Made by a program: the position numbers and the translations under genes
Assembly: GCF_024055595.1 (NCBI RefSeq)
Contig: NZ_JAMXOF010000004.1
Coordinates: 62,001 to 126,000, forward strand
Source: Mucilaginibacter aurantiaciroseus
Lineage (GTDB): Bacteria; Bacteroidota; Bacteroidia; Sphingobacteriales; Sphingobacteriaceae
Direction of reading: 5' to 3'
Length of the DNA stretch: 64,000 nt
Shown here: positions 25,699-33,756 of the stretch, piece after piece
Layout: each line of letters starts with the position of its first letter
Numbering within the stretch: position 1 is the first letter of the stretch
The notes under the pieces: model-generated
The model's database searches: none
What the model was told of the DNA's origin: nothing
The model's input: the letters and a program-made list of their open reading frames with translations, nothing else

Positions 25699-28600
25699 TT
25701 AGAATGATACGTTTAAGTTAAGACCGTAGCTGCGTACAGTTGGCGATTGCAAACCTGTAGATGCGGTTGCGTAGTTGTATTGGTCAAGGTCAACATCTTT
25801 AAAGCGTTTATCCTTGTAGAAATACAACAGGTTACGGCCATAAACAGAAACCGAAGCTTTTTGGATAAAGGTTTTTTGCAACATGGTTTTAGGGAACTCG
25901 AAACCAAATGTTACCTCGCGAAGCTTGGTGAATGTTTTGCTCATTAAGTTGGCTTCGGCAACGCCGTAATATTTACTTGCGTAATCCTGCACGAAAGCAA
26001 CCTGTGTATTTGGCGCGTATTGTAGTTGATTGTAGTTTAATACCGCACCTGTGTTAGAGTCATAGTTGATAGCAGTACCGTTTGATACTACTACACCTTC
26101 GCCAACGTATGAACCATTATAACCGGCTTTACCAAAGTTACTCCAGTCTTTGAAACGGGCATCACCAAGGGCGCCTTCAGCAGTTTCGGCATTGGCACCA
26201 CCACGCATGGTTTTGTTGTGCATATAATCAACAATAACACCACCTACAGAACCATCTAACTGTACACCAAGGCTAAAACTTTTGTACTGAAATTTATTGT
26301 AGATGCTCCAGCTGTATTTAGCAATTTCGTTACCTAAGAACTTTAATACCGGGCTACTTAAAGGTTTACCAGCCGCATCGTTAATTATTTTACCTTCAGG
26401 TGTTCTTACAAAAGCAGAACCGTATAATTTGTCAGTACGATCACCTGCTTTAAAGAAGGTAGCATAGCTGTCCTGGCCTGAAGGTAGCTCTTTGTAAACT
26501 TCTTTATAGGTTGAGATGTTAGCTAAGATATTCCAGCTAAAGCCTTTAGGATTTTGCAAAATAGCACCGCTAACCGAACCTTCGTAACCGGTCTTTTTGG
26601 TTTTAAGCGCGTTGATGTACTCAATAGTGTAACCTGTAGCGGTAGAGATAGCATTAGGTAAGATCCTTGGGCCATCGATGTATTGAAAAGCTGTTCCGCT
26701 AAAGCCTATACGGTTTTGTAAGAACTTGATATCGAAACCTTCCTCGTAATTAACACGGGTTGACGTTTTGATGCCATTTTGGTACAGATAATCTGACGCG
26801 TAACCTGCGGCTTGGCTGTTATAAGGCTTGCTGGTGTTGTAAGTTGAATTTAATGAGTAATCAGGACCATTATACGGCGACGAGTAAGTTGTACCGTAAT
26901 CAAGTGGGTTATTAAACAATGACGGGCCTGTGCCACCACCAAATACAGTGATAGAGCTAAACGGAGCAGGGCCTATGGTTGTAGAAGTGGCGTCTGAACG
27001 GATGCTTGAAAATGATGCCCTGCCTTTTAAGAAGGTAATAAAGCTTGGTAGTTTAACATAATCTGATATTACGGTTGCTACCGAAAAGCTTGGGTAAAAG
27101 TAAGTGGTTGGCTGTCGGAACGACGATGCTTTATCGATACGGCCGGTACTTGATAAGGTAAAGAATTTACCAAACGTTGCATCTAACGAGTAGTATGCGC
27201 TTAATACACGCATATCCGAATTAAAGCTGGTAGACTGTATTGCATTTTTAGAATTACTGAACGAGTAAACTTCTGGTACGCTCAAATAATCGGTAGATGT
27301 CCAGTTTGATTTGTAAGACATGTTACGCATGTTACCCCCCACTAAACCCGAAAGGTTTAAGAATTTTTTGATGGTATAGTCATAGTTTAACATTAACTCG
27401 GTATTGTTATCAAACAGGTCGCGGCGGTCTTCGCGGTAGTCACCTTCGTTACCCTCGCGGCTGTAAGGGTGGGCCGAGAACGGCATTTTTTCAGTACGTA
27501 AAATATTGTACGTATCTATTTGCGAACGAAAAGTAGCATTCAGGTTGCTATTGATCTTAAAGTTGGCAGATAAGTAACCGTATACGTCATTTTTGTAATG
27601 GCCACGGGTCCACTCTTTAACCATAAACCATGGGTTATGGTAACGGGTATACTCGGCAAATTGCGATTGGATGCCTTCTTTACCCGGCTGCCAAATGGCT
27701 TTAATATCGGGCGCGTTCACATCCCAATCGGCGCCTGTCCAAATAGATAAGTTGTATATTAAACTGTTTGGGCCGTACTGCACGTCAGGAAAGTTATCGG
27801 TGGTTTGGCGGTTAAAGTTTACGTTACCTTCAAATTTCCAACGATTTGTTGGGTTAAATGATGCATAGATGTTCGCGTTAGCGATATCTAAGTACTGCTC
27901 AGGTATGTAACTGTTTTGATGTTGCTGCGAAGCAGAAAAACGTACGTTATAAGTATCGCCATTACCACTTAAAGCTACGTTGTTGTTGGTTTGGTAACCG
28001 GTACGCAAAAAGTTATTTAAGTTATTTGCACCACGTGCGGTATATGGTGTTGCCTGGCGAACGCCGTTAATAACCGGGCTATCATATTGTTTTATTAGCT
28101 GGCCGTTAAAGTACGGCCCCCAGATATCGTAATCGGCATCTACACCACCCGGTGCACCACCTTTACCATCCACAAACTCGTAAAAGGTATTCTCGCCCGC
28201 ACCATATTTATGTTGCACACGCGGAAATGCTAAAAAGCCGGTATTAATAACCGTACTACTGTTAATGTCAACAGTTAAGCCTTTTTTGTTTTTGTTACCT
28301 TTTTTGGTAGTGATCAAAATAGCACCGTATGATGCACGGTTACCGTAAAGCGCTGCCGCTGCAGGGCCTTTTAATACCGTATAAGTTTCGATATCATCGG
28401 GGCTGATGTTATAGGTATCCGTATTAATCGGGAAACCATCCACTACATATAAAGAAATGCTGTTACCACGAATAGCCACGTTTGGCGCGCCCAATAACTC
28501 AGCCGATGGGCCTACCGATAAACCGGCCACTTTACCAATTAAACCGGTAATAGGGTTTGGGTCGCGGGCAAGGGTAAGGTCTTCACCCCTAACGGTTGAT

Positions 28601-28977
28601 ACGGCATAACCAATGCGGCGGGTTTCTTTTTTAATACCCAATGCGGTTACAACTACCTCATTAAGTATTTTGTTATCGCCCGTAAGATTTACTATCATAG
28701 TACTACTGTTACCAACGGTAGCCTCTTGCTGTGCAAACCCTAAAAACTTAAATATCAGCACCTGGCCTGGGCTTGCGGTGATAATAAAACGGCCATAGGC
28801 ATCAGAAGTGGTGCCTTGGCTTGTTCCTTTAAGCATTACACTAACGCCTGGTAAAGGCTGTTTGGTTTCGTCGTTTACGGTTCCTGCTATCTTTGTTTGG
28901 GCAAACAAAATAATAGGCGACAGGCAACACACTATGATGAGTGCGAGCCTTTTAAAGTTGGGGTAAATTTGTTTCAT
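25699..28977 (-). CDS. SusC/RagA-family TonB-dependent outer-membrane transporter
   Basis: The 1092-residue protein has a signal peptide ending ~ILFAQ, an N-terminal carboxypeptidase-regulatory-like domain (~30-110, GTVNDETKQPLPGVSVMLKG), a plug domain (~120-235, with NEVVVTALG and VLKGPAAAALYGNRA) and a 22-strand barrel ending in an aromatic residue (NVSF). It imports ligand energised by TonB. It heads the susC-susD-phosphatase operon. Its promoter region (29012-29070) holds operator-like sites shared with the phosphonatase operon at 30551, which points to a phosphonate or phosphate-ester ligand. Confidence 0.95.
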   Translation of the reverse strand: MKQIYPNFKRLALIIVCCLSPIILFAQTKIAGTVNDETKQPLPGVSVMLKGTSQGTTSDAYGRFIITASPGQVLIFKFLGFAQQEATVGNSSTMIVNLTGDNKILNEVVVTALGIKKETRRIGYAVSTVRGEDLTLARDPNPITGLIGKVAGLSVGPSAELLGAPNVAIRGNSISLYVVDGFPINTDTYNISPDDIETYTVLKGPAAAALYGNRASYGAILITTKKGNKNKKGLTVDINSSTVINTGFLAFPRVQHKYGAGENTFYEFVDGKGGAPGGVDADYDIWGPYFNGQLIKQYDSPVINGVRQATPYTARGANNLNNFLRTGYQTNNNVALSGNGDTYNVRFSASQQHQNSYIPEQYLDIANANIYASFNPTNRWKFEGNVNFNRQTTDNFPDVQYGPNSLIYNLSIWTGADWDVNAPDIKAIWQPGKEGIQSQFAEYTRYHNPWFMVKEWTRGHYKNDVYGYLSANFKINSNLNATFRSQIDTYNILRTEKMPFSAHPYSREGNEGDYREDRRDLFDNNTELMLNYDYTIKKFLNLSGLVGGNMRNMSYKSNWTSTDYLSVPEVYSFSNSKNAIQSTSFNSDMRVLSAYYSLDATFGKFFTLSSTGRIDKASSFRQPTTYFYPSFSVATVISDYVKLPSFITFLKGRASFSSIRSDATSTTIGPAPFSSITVFGGGTGPSLFNNPLDYGTTYSSPYNGPDYSLNSTYNTSKPYNSQAAGYASDYLYQNGIKTSTRVNYEEGFDIKFLQNRIGFSGTAFQYIDGPRILPNAISTATGYTIEYINALKTKKTGYEGSVSGAILQNPKGFSWNILANISTYKEVYKELPSGQDSYATFFKAGDRTDKLYGSAFVRTPEGKIINDAAGKPLSSPVLKFLGNEIAKYSWSIYNKFQYKSFSLGVQLDGSVGGVIVDYMHNKTMRGGANAETAEGALGDARFKDWSNFGKAGYNGSYVGEGVVVSNGTAINYDSNTGAVLNYNQLQYAPNTQVAFVQDYASKYYGVAEANLMSKTFTKLREVTFGFEFPKTMLQKTFIQKASVSVYGRNLLYFYKDKRFKDVDLDQYNYATASTGLQSPTVRSYGLNLNVSF

Positions 28978-29011
28978 TGCTGCTAAATAATGTTTGTGAG
29001 AAATTATAAGG

Positions 29012-29070
29012 CAATACTAAACTTTGTTTATTATTTGTAAACTAAGTTTAGATTAAGTAAACTTTAAACC
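29012..29070 (-). promoter_or_regulatory. susC promoter with three operator-like sites at 20-bp spacing
   Basis: TAAAC-TTT-GTTTA occurs at 29018-29030, TAAAC-TAA-GTTTA at 29038-29050 and a half-site TAAAC-TTT-AAACC at 29058-29070. The three start positions are exactly 20 bp apart, about two helical turns. On the minus strand, TAGTATTG (29019-29012) is a near match to the -7 consensus and overlaps the first site by two bases, so a bound regulator would cover the promoter. The 23 bases 29011-29033 match 30506-30528 (other strand) in 22 positions. Confidence 0.8.
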
Positions 29071-29158
29071 TTTATTGATTTTAAATTAAGGGGCAACACA
29101 ATTGGTAACAAATTCGATACATCTTAATTAAATTAACTTAACATAGGCTATAAAACAG

Positions 29159-29740
29159 CTATAAATTACCTGAAATGTGCTTTACAGCTATTTGCTTTAA
29201 ATAGCCAATATTATTAACAGGCATATTTTGCAGTTTCGCTTCATCGTCCCAATAACGCATGCGGATGATCAGGTCGGCATCCGGATTAGCCTCAAATTTG
29301 GCGGCTTCATCAGCACTCATTACCCCACCTTGAAAGTTTAGCGTTGCCCGGCTGGCAGGCGATAATTTTTCAAAATATTCGGGATGCTTATAAGTAAGGT
29401 ATCGTTTGGCGATAACATGCCCGTTAACCAGGTTGGCAAGTCGGGGTGAAAAGCCACGGTCTAATAAATAATCTGCACCAAGTTTTTCGTGATTAATATT
29501 GCCCATCCCGTCCATACTGCCTACCTCGGTACCGGCGGCGCACAGGTGTCCAATATCATGAAAGAATGCGGCCAGTATAACTTCATCATCGTAACACTCG
29601 GCTTGGGCAAGCGCAGCAGCTTGCGACATATGTTCTATCTGTGATACCGGCTCGCCGATGTAATCTTCGCCGCCGTGTTGCTCATATAAAGCAAACACAT
29701 CGTTCACAATTTCTTCGGGGATAGACGCAAGTGGGGTCAT
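29159..29740 (-). CDS. PhnZ-like HD-domain oxygenase of phosphonate catabolism
   Basis: The 193-residue HD-domain protein resembles PhnZ and the HDIG proteins of phosphonate-degradation operons. Metal ligands are visible as His37 (PVSQIEH), His61-Asp62 (FFHDIGH), His84 (NHEKLG), His108 (NGHVIAK) and a late Asp in MRYWDDEAK. Tyr27 and Glu30 precede His37 with the same spacing as the substrate-gating Tyr and Glu of PhnZ, as I recall it. PhnZ uses a mixed-valent di-iron site and O2 to cut 2-amino-1-hydroxyethylphosphonate to glycine and phosphate. The hydroxylase PhnY that makes this substrate is not in the window. The gene is divergent from the XRE-cupin regulator and lies upstream of susC on the same strand. 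Confidence 0.8.
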   Translation of the reverse strand: MTPLASIPEEIVNDVFALYEQHGGEDYIGEPVSQIEHMSQAAALAQAECYDDEVILAAFFHDIGHLCAAGTEVGSMDGMGNINHEKLGADYLLDRGFSPRLANLVNGHVIAKRYLTYKHPEYFEKLSPASRATLNFQGGVMSADEAAKFEANPDADLIIRMRYWDDEAKLQNMPVNNIGYLKQIAVKHISGNL

Positions 29741-29893
29741 AATAATAGTTTTTATGGCAAATGACGCATCCTTATATTACCCTAAAATTAAATTTGCATC
29801 ATCTAATTTGTTAGTTGTAAAATAAAGCTAAATGCCTTGCCACGTTTAAATTTATTATCTACTTTGCCGCCGTTCAACAAATGTTAAATATTA

Positions 29894-30469
29894 ATGGAAG
29901 ATGATATACTGATCCAGATCAGTAACCGGATCAAAGAAAAGCGCCGCGAAAAAAATATAACTGTACAAGAACTGGCTTCGCGTGCAAACGTAAGCAAGGG
30001 CCTTATTTCGCAGATAGAGAATAGCCGCACCATACCATCCCTTATTGTGCTGATAGATATTATAAAAGCCTTAGAAATTGACCTTAATGTATTCTTTAAA
30101 GATATAGATGCCGGTAAAAACTTCCCTTTGATCATCCGCAGGCAATCAGAATATCATCATTTCGAGAAGGAGCACGCCGAAGGTTTTCATTATCAGAGGA
30201 TTTTTACCCAATCCATTAAAAACTCTACCGTTGATATCGTAATATTAGAACTTGAGCCCAATGCCTCCCGCCCGCAGGTAGAAACCGAGGCTTACGAATA
30301 TAAATACATTCTTAATGGGACTATCGAATATCAATTGGGCGATGATACTTACACCCTAAGCCAGGGCGACTCGATGCTGTTCGATGGTCGAATACCCCAT
30401 ACACCGAAAAATAAGGGAACAAAAAAAGCCAGCATGCTGGTTGTATATTTCTTCGAGATCCCAAACTAA
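29894..30469 (+). CDS. XRE-family regulator with C-terminal cupin domain
   Basis: The 191-residue protein has an HTH_3 domain at ~8-62 (ISNRIKEKRREKNITVQELA, then SKGLISQIENS) and a cupin_2 domain at ~110-188 (GTIEYQLGDDTYTLSQGDSM). This is the layout of ligand-sensing XRE-cupin repressors/activators that control nutrient pathways. It sits between the HD-oxygenase/susCD genes and the phosphonatase operon. It is the obvious candidate to bind the TAAAC-N3-GTTTA sites found on both sides. Likely sensing of a phosphonate or breakdown product through the cupin is inference. A TAAATTTG -7-like box is at 29789-29796. Confidence 0.9.
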   Translation: MEDDILIQISNRIKEKRREKNITVQELASRANVSKGLISQIENSRTIPSLIVLIDIIKALEIDLNVFFKDIDAGKNFPLIIRRQSEYHHFEKEHAEGFHYQRIFTQSIKNSTVDIVILELEPNASRPQVETEAYEYKYILNGTIEYQLGDDTYTLSQGDSMLFDGRIPHTPKNKGTKKASMLVVYFFEIPN

Positions 30470-30488
30470 ACTTAAACATATCTTAACA

Positions 30489-30541
30489 CTGTGTTAGTTT
30501 ATAATTAATAAACAAAGTTTACTATTGCTAAACAAAAATAC
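30489..30541 (+). promoter_or_regulatory. Phosphonatase-operon promoter with operator-like sites at 20-bp spacing
   Basis: A full site TAAAC-AAA-GTTTA lies at 30509-30521. Half-sites lie exactly 20 bp to each side: GTTTA within 30489-30501, and TAAAC within 30529-30541. TACTATTG at 30520-30527 is the likely -7 element and overlaps the full site by two bases, the same geometry as at susC. The full site is the exact reverse complement of the one at 29018-29030. Confidence 0.8.
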
Positions 30542-30550
30542 CATTTAGCA

Positions 30551-31234
30551 ATGCCTATAAAACTTGTTGTGTTTGATATGGCCGGTACCACGGTCAGGGA
30601 TGAGAATAAAGTAGCCGACACTTTTAGCGCGGCTATGCAAAAATACGGTTATAACGTAACCGTGGCCGATGTTAACCCGCTCATGGGTTACGAAAAAAGT
30701 GTAGCCATCACCAAAATGCTGCAACAGCATGAGCCCGATATAAGCAAAATAACACCTAAGCTTATCCATAATATTCACCAGGAATTTATAAACCTGATGA
30801 TAAGCTACTACCGCACTACACCTGTTTTAGAAGCCCTGCCAAACGCCGAAGCCACGCTTGCGGCATTAAAATATTTGGGAATTAAAATTGGTATTAATAC
30901 CGGTTTTTCTAAAGACATTGCCGAAACTATAGTTCAGCGCCTGCAATGGTGCGAAAAAGGGTTAATAGATTACCTTATTGGGTCGGACGAGGTCGCTGAA
31001 GGCCGCCCAAATCCTGCCATGATCAAGCGTATGATGGCTCTTGCCGGCGTTACCAACGCACAGGAAGTTGCCAAAATTGGGGATACTGAAGTTGACATTC
31101 GCGAAGGACAAAACGCAGGTTGCAAGTATGTAATTGCAGTTACTACAGGTGCCTTTACCCGTGCCGAGCTGGAACCATATAACCCTACCCATATTATTGA
31201 TGACATCGCGGACGTGATTAGCATCATCAGCTAA
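30551..31234 (+). CDS. Phosphonatase-like HAD hydrolase (PhnX-like)
   Basis: The 227-residue HAD-superfamily enzyme has motif I FDMAGTT (nucleophile Asp9, with Ala11 where most phosphatases have the second Asp). This Asp-x-Ala-Gly-Thr form is the mark of phosphonoacetaldehyde hydrolase. Lys49 in MGYEKS lies where PhnX has its Schiff-base Lys (MGLLK). Ser/Thr motif II is NTGFSKD, and the acidic motif is KIGDTEVDI. The expected reaction is hydrolysis of the C-P bond of phosphonoacetaldehyde, giving acetaldehyde and phosphate. It matches the phosphonatase-like family found beside HD and FAD genes in phosphonate operons. It is first gene of a tight operon (5-base gap to the next). Confidence 0.87.
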   Translation: MPIKLVVFDMAGTTVRDENKVADTFSAAMQKYGYNVTVADVNPLMGYEKSVAITKMLQQHEPDISKITPKLIHNIHQEFINLMISYYRTTPVLEALPNAEATLAALKYLGIKIGINTGFSKDIAETIVQRLQWCEKGLIDYLIGSDEVAEGRPNPAMIKRMMALAGVTNAQEVAKIGDTEVDIREGQNAGCKYVIAVTTGAFTRAELEPYNPTHIIDDIADVISIIS

Positions 31235-31239
31235 ACCAA

Positions 31240-32550
31240 ATGGCTTTAATTCATAAAATAAGGGCAAGGGCAGCAACATTGCCGTACGCTGTAATATCTG
31301 TATTGGCAGCTATATCGGCTTTTGGCGCGTACACTTCTATGTATGCTTTCCGGAAGGCTTTCGCAGCGGGCACATACCCCGGCCAGCAGTTTTTGCATGT
31401 AGATTATAAAGTATGGCTGGTTATTGCCCAGATAGTTGGCTATACCCTAAGTAAGTTTTACGGTATCCGCTTTATTGCCGAGGTTAAAGGTGCCAAACGT
31501 GGGATAACTATTTTAACACTTATTGGTATTTCATGGCTGGCCTTGTTGGGCTTTGCGCTGGTACCTGCGCCTTATAATATTGCGTTTTTATTTATCAACG
31601 GATTCCCCCTTGGGTTAATATGGGGGCTGGTTTTTGGTTACTTGGAAGGGCGACGCTCTACCGAATTTATGGCTGCGGTGCTATCTATCAGCCTGATCTT
31701 TGGATCGGGATTTGTAAAAACTATAGGCCAAACATTGATACATGTTTACCATGTAAGCGAGTATAATATGCCTTTTTTTACCGGCGCGTTATTTGCTATC
31801 CCGCTAATGCTTTTCGTATTTATGCTGGAACTGATGCCCCCGCAAACCGCGCATGATAAAGCCCTGCGTACCGAACGCTTACCCATGAATGCAGAAGAGC
31901 GCAAACATTTCATCATCCGTTTTTTACCGGGTATTATCTTAACGCTTATCATCTACGTGCTGCTCACTATTATGCGCGATATCCGTGATAATTTTGAGGT
32001 AGAAATCTGGAATAGCCTTGGCATTAAAGACCGTACCATTTACACAAAAATAGATACCAAAATATCCATCATAGTATTGGTTGCTATGAGCCTGCTGATC
32101 CTCATCCGCAAAAACCTGCAGGCATTTAGTATTATCCATTTAATGATTATTGGAGGCTGTGTTTTGCTTGGCGCATCAACCATAATGTATTCCTTAAAAA
32201 TGATTGACCCTGTAAGCTGGATGACCATGGCCGGGCTTGGTCTGTACCTTGGTTATATACCCTACAACGCCATATTTTTTGAGCGGATGATAGCTACTTT
32301 CCATTACAAAAGCAATGTTGGTTTTGTAATGTATGTTGCCGACTCCATGGGCTACCTGGGCAGTGTAAGCATTTTACTAATAAAAGAACTTGGCCGCCCC
32401 AATATTAGTTGGGGTAACTTTTTTAAAGAAGGCGTGATGATCGTAGCGATTGTAGGTGGTATCTGTGGTGTTTTGTCGCTGATATACTTCTTACAATCGG
32501 CCCGCAAAAGTAAAGAGACAAAGCCTCAACTTAATTTTTCAACTGTATGA
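31240..32550 (+). CDS. DUF5690/MFS-type inner-membrane transporter
   Basis: The 436-residue polytopic protein has about twelve membrane segments and belongs to the DUF5690 group, related to the major facilitator superfamily. The N-terminal GAYTSMYAFRKAF and first-half loop LEGRRSTEF fit that fold. Organophosphate and hexose-phosphate antiporters have a comparable aromatic-Arg-Lys segment after the first helix, but this is a weak resemblance. It lies between the phosphonatase-like gene (5-base gap) and the FAD oxidoreductase gene (4-base ATGA overlap), so it probably brings the phosphonate or related compound across the inner membrane. Confidence 0.82.
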   Translation: MALIHKIRARAATLPYAVISVLAAISAFGAYTSMYAFRKAFAAGTYPGQQFLHVDYKVWLVIAQIVGYTLSKFYGIRFIAEVKGAKRGITILTLIGISWLALLGFALVPAPYNIAFLFINGFPLGLIWGLVFGYLEGRRSTEFMAAVLSISLIFGSGFVKTIGQTLIHVYHVSEYNMPFFTGALFAIPLMLFVFMLELMPPQTAHDKALRTERLPMNAEERKHFIIRFLPGIILTLIIYVLLTIMRDIRDNFEVEIWNSLGIKDRTIYTKIDTKISIIVLVAMSLLILIRKNLQAFSIIHLMIIGGCVLLGASTIMYSLKMIDPVSWMTMAGLGLYLGYIPYNAIFFERMIATFHYKSNVGFVMYVADSMGYLGSVSILLIKELGRPNISWGNFFKEGVMIVAIVGGICGVLSLIYFLQSARKSKETKPQLNFSTV

Positions 32551-33677
32551 GTAAACCATCGGCCATTGTAATTGGCGCAGGCATTGTTGGGCTGGCAACA
32601 GCCCGGGCCCTGGCAACCCGCGGTTACCAGGTAACCATTTTTGAACGTAACGAACGTGCAGTGGGTGCATCCATCCGAAACTTTGGGATGGTTTGGCCTA
32701 TCGGGCAGCCTACCGGGCCGTTGTTTGAACGCGCCATGCTATCGCGCAGCATCTGGAAACAAACCTGCAAAGAAGCCGGCATCTGGCATGACGAAGTTGG
32801 CTCCTTGCACCTTGCTTATCATGACGATGAACTGGAGGTGATTGAGCAATATGCTAACATCAATAAATCATACCGCGACTGCGCGTTACTTTCCCCGCAG
32901 CAGGCATTAAATAAATCTACAAGTGTAAACCCCGACGGGCTTAAAGGCGCTCTTTGGAGCAGTACGGAGATGATAGTTGAAGCACGCGAAGCAATTGCTG
33001 CGGTTGCCAAATATTTAGCAGAGCAGCAGGGCGTTATATTTCATTGGAATACAGCCATTAGCCAGGTTACTACCAACACCGTTACATCGGGCACAAAACA
33101 ATACCATGCCGATGAGATCTTTATTTGCAGCGGTGTAGAGTTTGAAACGCTTTACCCCGAACTCTTCGCATCGTTTGAGATCACTAAATGTAAGCTGCAA
33201 ATGATGCGCCTTGCCGCGCAGCCGAAGAACGGGCGTATTGGCCCTGCACTTTGCGGTAGTTTAAGTATGATCCATTACCCGGGTTTCCAGGCGGCACCTG
33301 CCTTGCCCACGTTGCGTAAACGATACGAAAAAGAATATGCCGAATACCTGAAATGGGGCATCCACGTAATGGCGGCGCAAAACCAAACCGGCGAAATTAC
33401 CGTTGGCGATTCGCACGAGTACGGTTTGGTGCACGACCCTTTTGATAAAGATTTCATTAACCAGATGATCCTGAAATACCTGCAAACGTTTACCAGGTTT
33501 AAAGATACCCGTGTTATACAAACCTGGAATGGCACCTACGCAAAAATGATCACTGGCCAAACTGAACTGGTTGTAGATGCAGAGCCGGGCGTAACCATCA
33601 TAAACGGCCTCGGCGGCAATGGTATGACTTTATCATTTGGCCTTTGCGAGCAAATTATAGCAGCAAAGTTTAATTAG
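32547..33677 (+). CDS. FAD-dependent oxidoreductase of phosphonate-cluster type (TIGR03364-like)
   Basis: The 376-residue DAO/glycine-oxidase-fold enzyme has an N-terminal dinucleotide motif IVIGAGIVGLATARAL, ASIRNFGMVWPIGQ near residue 45 and a C-terminal FAD contact in IINGLGGNGMTLSFG. The sequence style matches the TIGR03364 oxidoreductases found with phosphonatase-like HAD and HDIG genes. Oxidation of an aminoethylphosphonate, possibly N-methylated, to phosphonoacetaldehyde would feed the HAD enzyme two genes upstream and replace the transaminase PhnW, which is absent here. The exact amine substrate is not provable from sequence. It overlaps the transporter stop by 4 bases; the operon ends at the terminator beyond. 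Confidence 0.87.
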   Translation: MSKPSAIVIGAGIVGLATARALATRGYQVTIFERNERAVGASIRNFGMVWPIGQPTGPLFERAMLSRSIWKQTCKEAGIWHDEVGSLHLAYHDDELEVIEQYANINKSYRDCALLSPQQALNKSTSVNPDGLKGALWSSTEMIVEAREAIAAVAKYLAEQQGVIFHWNTAISQVTTNTVTSGTKQYHADEIFICSGVEFETLYPELFASFEITKCKLQMMRLAAQPKNGRIGPALCGSLSMIHYPGFQAAPALPTLRKRYEKEYAEYLKWGIHVMAAQNQTGEITVGDSHEYGLVHDPFDKDFINQMILKYLQTFTRFKDTRVIQTWNGTYAKMITGQTELVVDAEPGVTIINGLGGNGMTLSFGLCEQIIAAKFN

Positions 33678-33705
33678 CCCCTAATAACAAATACATATAA
33701 AAAAT

Positions 33706-33735
33706 AAAGCCACAGGATAAAATCCCGTGGCCTTT
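33706..33735. terminator. Bidirectional terminator between FAD oxidoreductase and second phosphatase
   Basis: AAAGCCACAGGAT and ATCCCGTGGCCTTT form a stem with one mismatch and a bulge, with A-rich and T-rich flanks. It separates convergent genes. Confidence 0.75.
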
Positions 33736-33756
33736 CTAATATTGATTTAGGTTGTA

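Noticed and set aside
29159..29740. Reading the HD protein as an HD-GYP cyclic-di-GMP phosphodiesterase or nucleotidase
   Set aside because: No GYP motif; ligand spacing and the Tyr27/Glu30 gate, plus phosphonate neighbours, fit the PhnZ type better.
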